DNA of 64,000 nt from Mermis nigrescens. Lineage: Eukaryota > Nematoda > Enoplea > Mermithida > Mermithidae. The first letter of the stretch is position 1; every line of letters starts with the position of its first letter. Location: assembly GCA_036768485.1 (NCBI GenBank), contig JAVLUZ010000154.1:31145286-31209285 (forward strand), given 5' to 3'. The notes under the pieces are model-generated. The model was given only the letters and a program-made list of their open reading frames with translations, was not told where the DNA came from and ran no database searches. The translations under genes were made by a program, and so were the position numbers. Shown piece after piece: positions 11,483 through 22,010 of the stretch.

Positions 11483-11657
11483 TATAGTCTGCTTCACACA
11501 AATTGAGGGATAAATTTCAGAACTATGTCCGACAATGAGCTGACGATTGTGATTATAGCATTGATTTGATATACATACATATTATTATCGTTATCCATCG
11601 GCTTACTTTCAAAAAATTCTTAAAATTTATGCCCGAACTTATGTGAAACAGACTATA
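11483..11657. mobile_element. TATAGTC MITE copy 1
   Basis: Inverted ends TATAGTCTGCTTCACAC and GTGAAACAGACTATA. The interior has the family words GATTATAGCATTGATTTGAT and GGCTTACTTTCAAAAAATTC. Confidence 0.88.
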
Positions 11658-11874
11658 GAAGGTCAGCTAGTGTCTGCCTTGAGTTCGCCAGGTAAAAGCA
11701 ATTTCCTTATTACTGTAATAGCCGATTTGTTCGTTGGAGCGGCCATCAATTTAAAAAATGCACTATTGATACCGTCGAGTAACGGATAAATTGAGTTCTA
11801 CAGTTATAAGAAACGAGTGAACTCATGCACTATAAAAGGCTAAAGAACATTTGCGTTTACATACGTGCTTAACC

Positions 11875-12232
11875 TATAGTCTGTTTCATTTAACTTTGTA
11901 GTTTTCTTTTAAATTTTTCCTAAAGAATCAGGCTACACAAGTGGTTAAAAATTTCAATTTATAGTCCGTTTCACATAAGTTTTGGCTTAAGTTTCAAGAA
12001 TCATCTCAGACAAAAGCCCGACAGATTGCGATTATAGCATTGATCTGATATAATTATCGTAATCCTTAAATTCTTAAAATTTATTCCCAAACTTATGTGA
12101 AAGACTTAATGCGGCTTTACAATGTCATACGTCTCCAAATGACTCGATTTACTGTGAAATATCATTTTTATCGTAGTAGTTTAAACCACTTTTGTAGTCG
12201 CTTTAAATTTTTTCAAAAACCTCAAAGCTATA
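11875..12232. mobile_element. MITE Q split by a TATAGTC MITE
   Basis: It begins TATAGTCTGTTTCATTTAAC and continues after the insertion at 12107 with TAATGCGGCTTTACAATGTC. The two parts together match the intact Q copy at 37905-38130 (opposite strand). Confidence 0.7.
11960..12106. mobile_element. TATAGTC MITE copy 2, nested in Q
   Basis: It starts TATAGTCCGTTTCACATAAG and ends CTTATGTGAAAGACTTA, with a slightly degraded right end. The core words GACAGATTGCGATTATAGC and TAATTATCGTAATCC are present. Confidence 0.82.
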
Positions 12233-12397
12233 GTCTGTTTCACAACACTTCGTGCATAAATTCTAAGAATTTTTATCGACAGTAAGCCGGTGGTTACGAT
12301 AATTATATATCAGATCAATGCTATAATCGTATTCTGTCAGCTTCATGTCGGAGATAGTTTTGAAATTTATGACCGAAGTTGTGTGAAACAGACTATA
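12229..12397. mobile_element. TATAGTC MITE copy 3
   Basis: Complete ends TATAGTCTGTTTCACA and TGTGTGAAACAGACTATA; opposite core orientation to copy 1. It follows directly on the end of MITE Q. Confidence 0.9.
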
Positions 12398-12867
12398 AAT
12401 GAAATAGACTATTCCAAAAATATTTTTCTGAATTCCTGGTCTCATTTAGTTATTAAATTATTAAAATATAGTTGGATTAATACATTATTAAAATTATTAT
12501 TGTATTATTAAAATCTTTATTTGTTACTAAAGTATATTTTTTGTCTGCACATCATTACAATTTTTCAGCTTATTGGTACAGAAGGTACTAAACGTAATCT
12601 TGGAGGAAATTTCAACCCTCAAAAATTTTTAGCACTTCAGGAATATGCGTTTTTCCAACAAATTAGAACAAAAGATAGATAGATAACCTGGTACTGTTTT
12701 GAACGTTTTTAATTATCTACAGTCTTAACATGTTGTACGTATAGAGCTGCGTATACTCTTTTTTACTATATTTTGCTAAATTTATTTGAATTTTCCGAAA
12801 CGTTTTTATGCTCTAGAAAGGTGGAACATTGTCGGAAACGCCAAAAATGATGTTTTTAAATGCGAAC
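12398..12867. other. Part Y repeat, no gene
   Basis: The segment 12740-12860 shares ACTATATTTTRYTAAATTTA and TTTTTATGYTCTAGAAAG with the Y copies at 26185-26300 and 33340-33480. Confidence 0.55.
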
Positions 12868-13022
12868 TGTAGTCTGTTTCACACAAGTTTGGGCATAAGT
12901 TTTTAAAACTATGCCCGACTATAAGCCGACAGATTGCGATTATTGCATTGATTTGATATATAATTATCGTAATCTGTCGGCTTACTTTCGAAAAAATTCT
13001 AAATTATGTGAAAGAGACTATA
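12868..13022. mobile_element. TATAGTC MITE copy 4
   Basis: It starts TGTAGTCTGTTTCACAC and ends GTGAAAGAGACTATA. It contains GCCGACAGATTGCGATTATT and is in the same orientation as copy 1. Confidence 0.85.
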
Positions 13023-13091
13023 AGTAGGTACATAGGTACGTCAGTTTATGTATAGTTATTCACAAATTGTACCACGAATGTTATTAAATAA

Positions 13092-13261
13092 TATAGTCTG
13101 TTTCACATAAGTTCCTGCATAAATTTTAAGAATTTTCATCGAATATTAAGCCAAAGGTTACGATAATTATAAATCAGATCAATGCTATAATCGCAATCTG
13201 TCAGCTTATTGCCAGAGACAGTTTTAATATTTATGACCAACGTTGTGTGAAACAGACTATA
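13092..13261. mobile_element. TATAGTC MITE copy 5
   Basis: Ends TATAGTCTGTTTCACATAAG and GTGTGAAACAGACTATA are intact. The core is in the orientation of copy 3. Confidence 0.9.
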
Positions 13262-13269
13262 GTCAAACT

Positions 13270-13989
13270 CAGTTAAACTCAATGCTATCCATTTTTAATT
13301 GCCCAAATTTCAAAAGAAATATTTGCGTACCCCTAGTAGGTACTGATTTATACAGTACTGGGACGCAATTATCGATAGATACAAACATTATAGGTATGTA
13401 CATGAAAAACCAATTAATGTCATTTAGAGACCGTATGCAACACAGAGATATGAGCAATAAACCCACATAATATTATGTATATAGTTTCACACCGGTTTCA
13501 AGATAAAATCAGATAAGACGGTAACAAAGTTTTAATACAAGCAACAGCAGAAACAGGTAGAAAAATGCTCGGGCTTTGACCCCAAGCTCATCCATAATTC
13601 TTCTTTAACCAGCCTAAGTTAGCATAGCATGGCATCAATATAGTAAGTTTAATACCACTGGACTAGTAAGTTTAAACTTTAGACGACGGATTGTTGTATG
13701 ATGCCTGAAATATTGATAAAAACTTAAGTTTGTACCCCAAAATTAATTGACATAAGCCCGAAACAAAAAACGAAAAGGAGCTGCATCAATGCTTGACTAA
13801 TATTCTAAACTATGTAGCACATGAAAAATTCGAAAACAGTCGAAAATTTGGCAACTATTTTGCATAAGAGACATGTAATTTTAATTTTTGAGATTATTTA
13901 CAGAAAGGATATACACTCGTTGCAATAGCTTGCCAAATTTCGCTCATTTACTCTGATTTGTATTTTTCAGTAATAACATCTACCTATCG
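13270..13989. other. No gene seen
   Basis: AT-rich sequence between the MITE cluster and composite element A; no family member recognised. Confidence 0.5.
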
Positions 13990-16541
13990 TAGGTAGCGCG
14001 TCAGCGCGTACTTATATGTCTACCCCCTACGGCAACACTGGTACACTTCTGTATTGTGTTGTTTCTTTTAAAAAAATAGATAATAAGAAAATTCGCTGCA
14101 TGCGCTTCTTTTTGTTTTATTTTTAAATCAATACCCAGTGTGTAAGGAGCGTGTAAAGTTTTACTGTAACGTTATAACATAAAGCTCTTTAAAATTTTGG
14201 TGGGGGACACGACTTTGCTAGCTCAGTTTTGCATTCTTTTTAGTCTGGCTTTTTCTAAAATATAGACAATTGATTAGTCTTAATGACACTTTTTTTATTT
14301 TTCGAAAAGTTATCTATTTCTAAAGTGGCAGTGTAAAGAGTGTAAACAATCTGAGGGTAAAAAGACACATCCAGGCCTGTTTTTTGTCTGCCAACAACTC
14401 CAGTTTTGAGTTTCAAGAAATTTATTCCAGCAGAAATGTACTACGACTTAAGGGCTACTTTTCAGTTACCAGCAAATTTTGTTACGCTCAAATCTCAGGA
14501 TTCAAACTTTACACTCAAGTGAATGGCGTAAAAAAACAGTTTTTGTCTGAGAATTCTCCGCCAACTTCTCCGGTTATAAGTCAAGACAAATTAATATAGA
14601 ATAACATAAAAGTACATTCCAAGGACTACACGTCGCAGCGAATTGCGTTAGAAAAAACTCATTATTGAGTTACTTAAGGAGGTGTAAAGTTCGAAATCAG
14701 CGCTGTAACTTTGGGCGAAAAAATACGTTTTTTTTCCATTTTTTGATTGGTAAAAATGTCAAATATTTTGTGGAACAGAATTTCCCAACACACAAACTTA
14801 CTTTGAGTACGATTCAAAGGCTACAAACAGGCCCAAAATCGAATTTCTTCAAACTCAAAGGGGAGTTAGGTTCAGATTTTTAAAGTTTACAATGTGGCGG
14901 ATGGTGGAAAAATACATTTTGTCCCTTTTTTGTTCGTCACTTTTTCCGTTCGGAAGTCGGGATGAGTCAAATATAATAAAAATAAAGTAATTTCTGAGGG
15001 GTATACGTCACAACAAATCGTTTTTATTTATGCCAATATTAAGCTTTGTTCAGGAGGTGTAAAGTCAAAAATCGGGAATGTTAAACGTGTTTCTGTCTTG
15101 TTTTTTCTGCCAACTTCTCCGGTTATGAGTCTGGACATGATGACAAGTCTAAAAATGTACCAGGGGTCAAGCGTCATACGTCAGTTGGACGCGTTTTTTA
15201 TTACTCAACAGTGGTGTTAAGTGGTTTACATCTAACATTAAGTTGCCTTCGACCATTGTGGAGAGTTCATTTTTCCATAAATATTGATCGTAATATCAAA
15301 GTAATGTCATATGTAGGAAACCGACTAAAATTTTGTTTACACTCGGTGGTTGTGTAAAGTTCACACTGAACATTACCTTTTGTTCTAGAGCATTGCGAAA
15401 GCTTAATTTTTAAAACAATGTTCTATGTAACATCAGAATTACGAATCTGACTGTTAGTTTTCTCTACACCCAGCAGTTGTATAGAATTTACACTATTCAT
15501 TTATTGTCGATGTCTAAAATTTGCATTACGAATTCATTTTACTTCCAAAGTGTTGCAAAACGGGAATTTTTTCAAAATATGTTTCGTAAGGCCAGGATTA
15601 CGTATCTGACTGTATGTTTTATTTACACCCAGTAGCTGTGTAAAGTTTACACTGTAAATTAACATCAGTTTCAGAGCGTTGCAAAAGCTTAACTTTTTTC
15701 AAAATGTTCCATGTAACGTCAGGATTACCAATCTGAGTGTATGTGTTCTTTACACCCAGTAGTTGCGTAAAGTTTACGCTAAAAACATTTGATCTGTTTA
15801 AATTAGGTGAGCTGTCCTTGTTTTAAAAAATAATGCTGATGTTCAGAACAATGTGGTATTCCACCTTCTTGGACTGCTGTCATTATTGTGGAATGTTACC
15901 GTATGTGTTTACTAAGTGATTTAATCAAATCAAGCTAATTAAAAGTACGGTACTAGCAAAGAAAATGCTCCTATGGAACAAAAAGGACGACTTCCGCTAA
16001 AAACGCGAAAAATCGAAGTATATTCTGCAGCTGCTGAAAAAAGCATGCCTTCACAAAACATTGATCACTGGCTCGGAAAAAGTGATTATGGGCAAGCTTT
16101 GATGTAATTTAATAACCGATTTAGTACCTATCTTATCTATTCAAATTTCTCTTTCAATATATACCCAATATTTAGTTAATTGTCAATGGCTTCAAAAATG
16201 AATTATGACGATCTTGTTATTTTCTGCCCCATAGCAGTGCGTGGCATACAGCGGAAGAATGCACGTTATGTCGTTTTTTATTAGTGATCGCTACTTTTCT
16301 ATGAATAAGCTCTTCGTGTTACTTATTTTTCGTCACAGGGTTGACTACTCCCTTCTGCAGGCCGCAGAATATACTTCAATTTTTTGCATGTTTTAGCGGA
16401 AGCCTCATCTTTAGTCGATTTCTGCAACTTTCAAAGACATACATGGGTAACTTTTCCCTAGTCCCCTCCTTTTATGTCCTTAATGATGTGTAATTTCAAG
16501 TATATTCGTCCTTATTCTTCCATCAGAGCATTTTTCTTTGC
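13990..16541 (+). mobile_element. Composite element P, copy A
   Basis: It starts with a GC-rich hairpin word (TAGGTAGCGCGTCAGCGCGT) and continues with a long array of degenerate units rich in GTGTAAAG/TTTACAC. It ends in a foldback module (15956-16541) with inverted arms beginning GCAAAGAAAATGCTCC. No credible ORF is present, so it is non-autonomous. The same order is seen in copies at 23180-25738, 47968-52454 (inverted) and 54679-59357. Confidence 0.75.
15956..16541. mobile_element. Foldback MITE module, copy A
   Basis: Inverted arms start GCAAAGAAAATGCTCC and end GGAGCATTTTTCTTTGC-like, with TA on both sides (15954-15955, 16542-16543), as for a TA-targeting family. The left arm is internally shortened compared with the other copies. 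Confidence 0.75.
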
Positions 16542-16632
16542 TAGCATGATAAATGCTCCAATCATTGCTTGGAAATATAAATCTAGCGAGCCGACACACT
16601 AATCAAATTATATATACCTACATGCACTCTGT

Positions 16633-17067
16633 CAGGCACGTAGCTCTGGGGGAATGGGGGTCATGTCCACACCTGGGCATGGGGGGTTTGGGGTCGGGTA
16701 TGCACCCCCGAGAAACCAAAATACCCCCCAGAAATCAAAATACCCCCCAGAATTCAATTTTTAAATTTTTTTATAGTTTTTTTCGCAATTTTTGATGCCA
16801 ATGGATAGTGCTCGATGAGAAACGTCGAGAAATAGTGTTTTTTCCGCCATACCACAATTTTTAAGGCAATTTTTTGACCTTTGAAAAATCTTTGTACCCC
16901 CAGAATTTTCTTGCTGCCCACGTATGGTCCGGACCCCCCAATATTCAGAAAAAACTGGGAAAATAGGACTTTTTAAACGTTATTTAGTGCTATATTTGGC
17001 CTTTTTGGACATCGGACCCCCGAATTGATGTTAGTCCCCCAAAATAGGACGGCCAGCTACGTGCCTG
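16633..17067. mobile_element. hAT MITE V carrying a nested R MITE
   Basis: Ends CAGGCACGTAGCT and AGCTACGTGCCTG are a near-perfect inverted pair, flanked by the exact 8-bp duplication CACTCTGT (16625-16632 and 17068-17075). Compared with the uninterrupted copy at 60943-61099, this one is split by an R MITE at 16669-16927. Confidence 0.92.
16669..16927 (+). mobile_element. R MITE nested in V
   Basis: It starts ACACCTGGGC and ends GCCCACGTATGG. The interior carries the family words CCAAAATACCCCCC, GATAGTGCTCGATGAGAAAC and TTTTGACCTTTGAAAAATC. The flanks TCATGTCC and TCCGGACC are only a weak match, so this is probably an older insertion. Confidence 0.8.
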
Positions 17068-17366
17068 CACTCTGTACGACTTGAAATCGAAGTTTAGCGG
17101 AAAAACGGAGATATGCGGGAGATGGCTACTGTTCGAAATAATTTTTTATTATCCTTTGGCATGGATTTTCAAAATAATAAGGTATTTAGCTAACTCCTTG
17201 ACAACCTTGTGAATTTTTCCTTAAATCTAAGGTTATCCTAAAATTTCGCAATTGAGACGTTATCGTAACATAATTTTGTTCATTGATGATTTGAATTGAG
17301 CTCTTTTTGTACAAGTTCTTGAATTCAAGGGCGTAGTCAGGGGGGGCACATGGGGCACATGCCACC

Positions 17367-17626
17367 ACACGTGGGCGTTGGGGTGGTTTGGAGGTGCGCA
17401 TCCCCCAGAAGTTGAAATACCCCCTGAAATCAAAATACCCCCTCCCATAATTCAAATTTTGAAATTTTTTTTGCCTTTTCAGCGATTTTTTGATGCCATT
17501 GGATAGTGCTCAATGAGAAACGTCGAAAAATGGTGTTTTTTTCGCCATGCGACCACTTTTAAGACCATTTTTTTGGCCTTTGAAAATTTTTTCACCCCCC
17601 AGAATTCCGGTGCTGCCCACCTATGT
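17367..17626 (+). mobile_element. R MITE, 260 bp
   Basis: It starts ACACGTGGGCG and ends GCCCACCTATGT, which form an inverted pair, with an exact 8-bp duplication ATGCCACC at 17359-17366 and 17627-17634. Confidence 0.9.
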
Positions 17627-18149
17627 ATGCCACCCCCGAAATTTTTCAGAAATCTTGTTGCATTTTTTGGTGGAATAATTGAGTCCAGAAAATTGATTAA
17701 ACACGCTAAACTTTTCCGGCGCTTCGCACCGAGTCATCATTATTCATTATTGTATAGATCCAATGAGTTTAAAAGCTTGAGTAATCAGCTAAAATAATAC
17801 AGCGCTTTACATCACTTCAGTGATTTAATGCATTATTTGTTCGTTGAATGAAAGTGTATATGTTTGTTGAGCATAATAGTAAGCGCGCGAAAATGATTGT
17901 ATACCAGTACTCATTTCTCTGCTTTGTTTGTCTTTCTTTACAAGGACACATAAACTGAAAAGAATGGCCAAATTTTCTTGTGTTCTGCGCATTTTTGTTT
18001 TCTGGTCTACATCTTGTTAATAAGAAGGCCACAAATGGGCCTGAAAATGGTAAAAACAATCTTTTCATTAATACACCTTTCTGTACGCATTTCAGCTCAG
18101 AAGTTTTGTGCAATATAGGAGTAAATCAATTTTAATTGTTTTTTGGCTT

Positions 18150-18330
18150 GCATAACTCAGAACCAAGATTTGGCCGATTTTGCGAAAATTTTAACCTTAT
18201 TATTTTACATTTAGATCCTTTTTTACAAAATTTTTCTGGGGCTCTGCCCGGATGCCGCTGGGGGCGCTTGAGCGCGCCACTCAAGACACCCAGCCGTAAA
18301 ATCTCGTTGTACATGTTGAACGAGATTTTT
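18150..18330. repeat. Dispersed repeat with GCTCTGCCC...GAGCGCGCCAC
   Basis: It matches 62400-62600 in order (AAATTTTTCYGGGGCTCTGCCC, a CCACTGGGGG-type box, CTTGAGCGCGCCAC). The neighbouring 18420-18700 holds two more degenerate GGCGC hairpins. Confidence 0.7.
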
Positions 18331-19141
18331 GGGGACAAAAAGATGTAAAGGGTTTAGGGATTTCTAAAAAATCTCTTCTGCGTGATTTAAACGGTATAAA
18401 TTGATATTAGCAAAAACGTCAAATTTTTTCCGGCGCATAGCGCCACTGGTCACTGTTATTTCTCTTTGCAAAGCTCCAGCATCGCTTTAAAAGCCAGAAT
18501 CAGTCAAAATATAACTTATAAATTCGCAGTTTTCTCGTTAGAAGTCTGAACTCAAGGCATTATGACAAAATTGTTTCGTACAAATATGATATTTCCTTCT
18601 GTCAGACTATCAGTATTCACACAGCTACAAAATGTTAAGGATTGGTAAAAAAAAGTAAATTTCTTCGTGCTTTGCGCCACTTATGATTTCCGAATTATCT
18701 GTCGTTAAAAAGGCTGTAAATTCTACACGAAAACGATAGAAATATCAAAAATTTTCGAAACCCATTAATAAGCTAGGCTACAATAATATAAGTCGAAAAA
18801 TGAGTTTTACTATATATAACGTGTAACTGTAACATATCAAAGCATTCAATGCAAGAGTAGTCTTAAAAAATTTTTGGGTGTGCATCTCCGAACCTAAATC
18901 CTGGCTATGCCCCTACTTTAATTTTTGAAAATTTCCTATTTCCGCGCGTAGAAATGATATTTTGAGACAATTTTTTTGCAGTCAATGAGTTAATTACTGC
19001 AAACTTTGTAAAAATAGGAATCAACAAAGTTATTCAGTTGTCGCTCATTTATTACGCAACAACATCACAGCAAAAGATTGGCTGAAGTGATAAGCAAAAT
19101 AGTTGATGTTTAATCAAGCTACTGAAATCAACAGTGTGACC

Positions 19142-19425
19142 ACAGGTGGACAGCATGGCCGATCAGGGGAGGAGGAGCGAGAACTAAGCTTTTTGGGTTA
19201 AAATGACCTCAAAAAGCGGTTTAGCGATAAAATAGCGTTGAGACTATGTTATTACGCAGTTTATAGTGGATTTGAAGCACTTTTGAAGAATATTTTAAAT
19301 TTTAACCCGTTTTTGGCCTTCGTTTTGCTTCATTTTCCACACAAAATTTTCCATTTTTCTATTCTGGGGTCTAGACTAGACCCCCAACCCCCACATGCAT
19401 GTCTGAGTGTGACTATTGGGTGTTC
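19142..19425 (+). repeat. X repeat, full-length copy
   Basis: It shares CAGCATGGCCGATC, AAATGACCTCAAAAA, TAAAATAGCGTT, TTGCYTCATTTTCC and CCCCCAACCYCC with copies at 22245-22450 (part), 27489-27765, 36925-37189 (minus), 38985-39085 and 39225-39420 (minus). Confidence 0.8.
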
Positions 19426-19429
19426 TTTT

Positions 19430-20234
19430 TAATTATGCAATGTTTAAAAAAGGAATGATCACAAAATATCGATTTTGAAATGGGACGTAGGAACAATTCA
19501 ACACTTCAGATCTGTGTAGTTTAAGTTATGATTTAAGATGCTCGAGCTGAAATTTCGAATAGTTATGTTGGAACCGCAGATGCAGTATGATTGGTGTGAG
19601 GAGTCAACCCGGCCGGCGGATATAAAAATCTTGAACTTCAAATTACATCAAGAAAATAACCTCAGTGCAAACACTAAAATACTATAAAAACTTTCTTAAT
19701 TCATAATTTTCACTATTTTAAGAAATTTTTGTTAAAAGGATTTTTTGACCCTTCTTTCACGGTTCTGCCTTATTCCTACTAAAGTTTTTGTTTTCCTCTT
19801 TGAAGTCTTAGCTAGACATTCACATAGAACATTTGAGAGTATCGATCGCGAAAGGACAAAAAAGAAACCCTTACATAAAAAATGAGGTGATATTAAGGAA
19901 AAACGGTAGATATACGCAACTTTGTAAAAGGGCTTGAAATAGACTCTGTCAATTAAGGTATACGCCAAATTAGATTGTTATATATAAATTCTTAATTAAT
20001 ACAATTCTGAGGTTCTACTGATTTAAGGATCTGGGGGGTCCGCCGGATTCTGGAGAGGTCCAGTAAACCCCGCACGCCCATGTGTGGTTTTAACTCCCAA
20101 CCCAAACACACAAATCCCGGAAAACGTTCGAGGAATAGGTCAGAAATGAAATGTGAATAAATGAAAAATTTAAAAAAAAGATGTAATTAAAATATAAGAA
20201 ATAAAAATCTTCCTGAAGAATAAAGTTTGAAGAA
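19430..20234. other. 3' flank of the mucin gene
   Basis: No clear minus-strand AATAAA was found close to the stop, and no other gene. Confidence 0.45.
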
Positions 20235-20477
20235 TCATACCCTGTTATGCCCATTGGCTCTCTGTTGGTCCCTTTGATAAGCCTGATTAGCGTACGAATT
20301 GTGAGGCCCGCCTGCTTGACCTGGCTGTGTGCCAGTCATCTCGTAAGCAGCGGGTCCTGAATAGCCTTGAGGAGGCGGTTGATACGCCCTGTCTCCATAA
20401 GCCGCCCGTCTGGGCATTTTACCGGCTGCTGACGATCCGTTTTGTATATACTCAGAATGACGATTACGAAATCGCTT
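20235..20477 (-). CDS. Mucin-like SEA protein, cytoplasmic tail exon
   Basis: This is the last recognised coding exon. It opens in phase 0 with the juxtamembrane stop-transfer stretch KRFRNRHSEY, directly after the helix of the previous exon, and encodes 80 residues to a TGA at 20235. The tail is rich in Gly, Pro, Gln and Tyr (PPPQGYSGPAAYEMTGT, then NQAYQRDQQRANGHNRV), so it offers several Tyr and Pro motifs for cytoplasmic adaptors. The acceptor is a tandem AAGAAG. The stop overlaps a possible AGG|GTATGA donor, and no AATAAA is visible just downstream, so an alternative further exon is possible. Confidence 0.8.
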   Translation of the reverse strand, partial: KRFRNRHSEYIQNGSSAAGKMPRRAAYGDRAYQPPPQGYSGPAAYEMTGTQPGQAGGPHNSYANQAYQRDQQRANGHNRV

Positions 20478-20479
20478 CT
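20474..20479 (-). promoter_or_regulatory. NAGNAG tandem splice acceptor of the tail exon
   Basis: On the minus strand the acceptor reads TTTTTTAAGAAG followed by CGATTT. Using the first AG keeps a Lys codon and using the second removes it; both keep the frame. This would add or drop one basic residue right at the membrane. Use of either site is inferred. Confidence 0.45.
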
Positions 20480-21852
20480 TAAAAAATACTTTATTGATTT
20501 TGCTAATTTCAATACGTTAAATTAAATTGAATTAAACATTATTGATCACACTAATAATGAAAATAGTGCAGCACTCTAACGAAAAACCTAATTCTGGCTG
20601 CTTTGAAAATATGATTGTTATTTTGCGGAACATGTTCATAAGAAAATGTGAGTTCAGTTCAGTAAATTAGCTTCTCAGCACATTGAAATGTTTTTTACCC
20701 CCTAACACTTATTTTCTCATTGAAATGCATTATCGTATGTATTTTACTTGAATGGTTCAATAAATTGGCAGACAGCTAAGAACATAATAACGAATAAATC
20801 CATTGATTTACTGAGGTCCCAGTAATAAAGTCTCAAAGGTCCAAAATTGTGACAGAAGTGGAAGGGAAATAATTAAAATTGCAGATCAACATTTATGCAG
20901 AGAAACTTACAAATAAGTTCACAAATACAAAAACTGCGAAATTTTGAGATGAAGAGCTCAATTCTACTTGAACTTAAAGCAAGTGGCGTATGTGCTTAGA
21001 ATTGAGCGACTAACTGAAATGTTATACTTATTAATTATAAACACTTCAAAATATTTGTATTTAGAACTTCGCTTTACTTGACACAGTTTGATGCATTCAT
21101 TTTGAATGATAAACCTTGTTATGCAAAAGTAAATCTTCGAATATTTATTTGCATTCTGTAATGAGACTGGAAGCAGTTGAATTAGAGGACTGCCAATAAA
21201 TTCAAGAAAATGCAGGAGTGCTTTCACATATTACGTTTGTTGAGTAAAAATAGGAGAGGATGCTAAATCGATCCTATCAATTAAAATGAATAAACATAAA
21301 AGAAATAAATTTTTTCGTAATAAGGAAGAGTCTTCTTAACGCGTAAACAACTGTTTGTACTATTTCATGTTTGTAACTTTGAAGTCATAATTTGATCAGT
21401 CAGCAAAATTTCAATAAAAATATCTAATTGTTCTTGGTCATGGAAAGGAAGGGAAAATTTTGAAAACTGCGATTTTTTTTGGTCAAGTCGAATCTGCAAG
21501 CTGTGTATTCCTCGTAGACTCTTTCCGGAAAGCATTTTTTGAAGGTTATAACAATTCGACTTCACGAAATATTTTTATCGAGTATAACCTGAAAAATTCT
21601 AGCATGATAGCGACATAAAAGCATCACGGAGTTTTGATGACTTGCAGTAAATTTATGGCACCGAGTTAAAAAATTATGATAGAAGTTCTATTTTTTTGAG
21701 CATGATTATCAGGGGAAAATATTATTGTTCACAGAATGCCATCAGAGGTAAATTAAAAACTGACTGTCAACGACGTAAGCACAATTATATTTCCATTCCA
21801 TTTGATTGTGCCTATTAAATCCGATAGATCTAGAGATTACGTAAACATTCAC
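20478..21852 (-). other. Intron between membrane and tail exons
   Basis: This is AT-rich intron sequence of 1,375 bp. I see no RNA gene, transposon terminus or conserved coding segment; the small ORFs here are chance. Confidence 0.6.
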
Positions 21853-22010
21853 CATGTAAATAATGCCACCTATAGTAAGAACTGCTAGAATAATTAATCC
21901 GACAAGTATTCCAATCGCATATCCAGGGAATGCGCCACTTGCGGCTGGAACAGGTCCTGGAGTAGTATTTTTTACGTCCTTTGATTCTTTGTCATACTGT
22001 AAATCAGTCC
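21853..22010 (-). CDS. Mucin-like SEA protein, transmembrane exon
   Basis: This 158-nt exon has acceptor CATGATTTAG and a probable donor ATG|GTGAAT (a weaker in-phase alternative, TAC|GTAATC, lies 12 nt downstream). Phase 1 entry gives G-T-D-L-Q-Y-D-K. A Pro/Ala/Gly-rich stalk (TTPGPVPAASGAFPG) leads into a single hydrophobic helix of about 23 residues beginning YAIGILVGLIILAVLTIGG. With the ectodomain upstream and the basic exon downstream, this is a type I membrane topology. Without the splice the frame would run into a stop after about 30 further residues. Confidence 0.85.
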
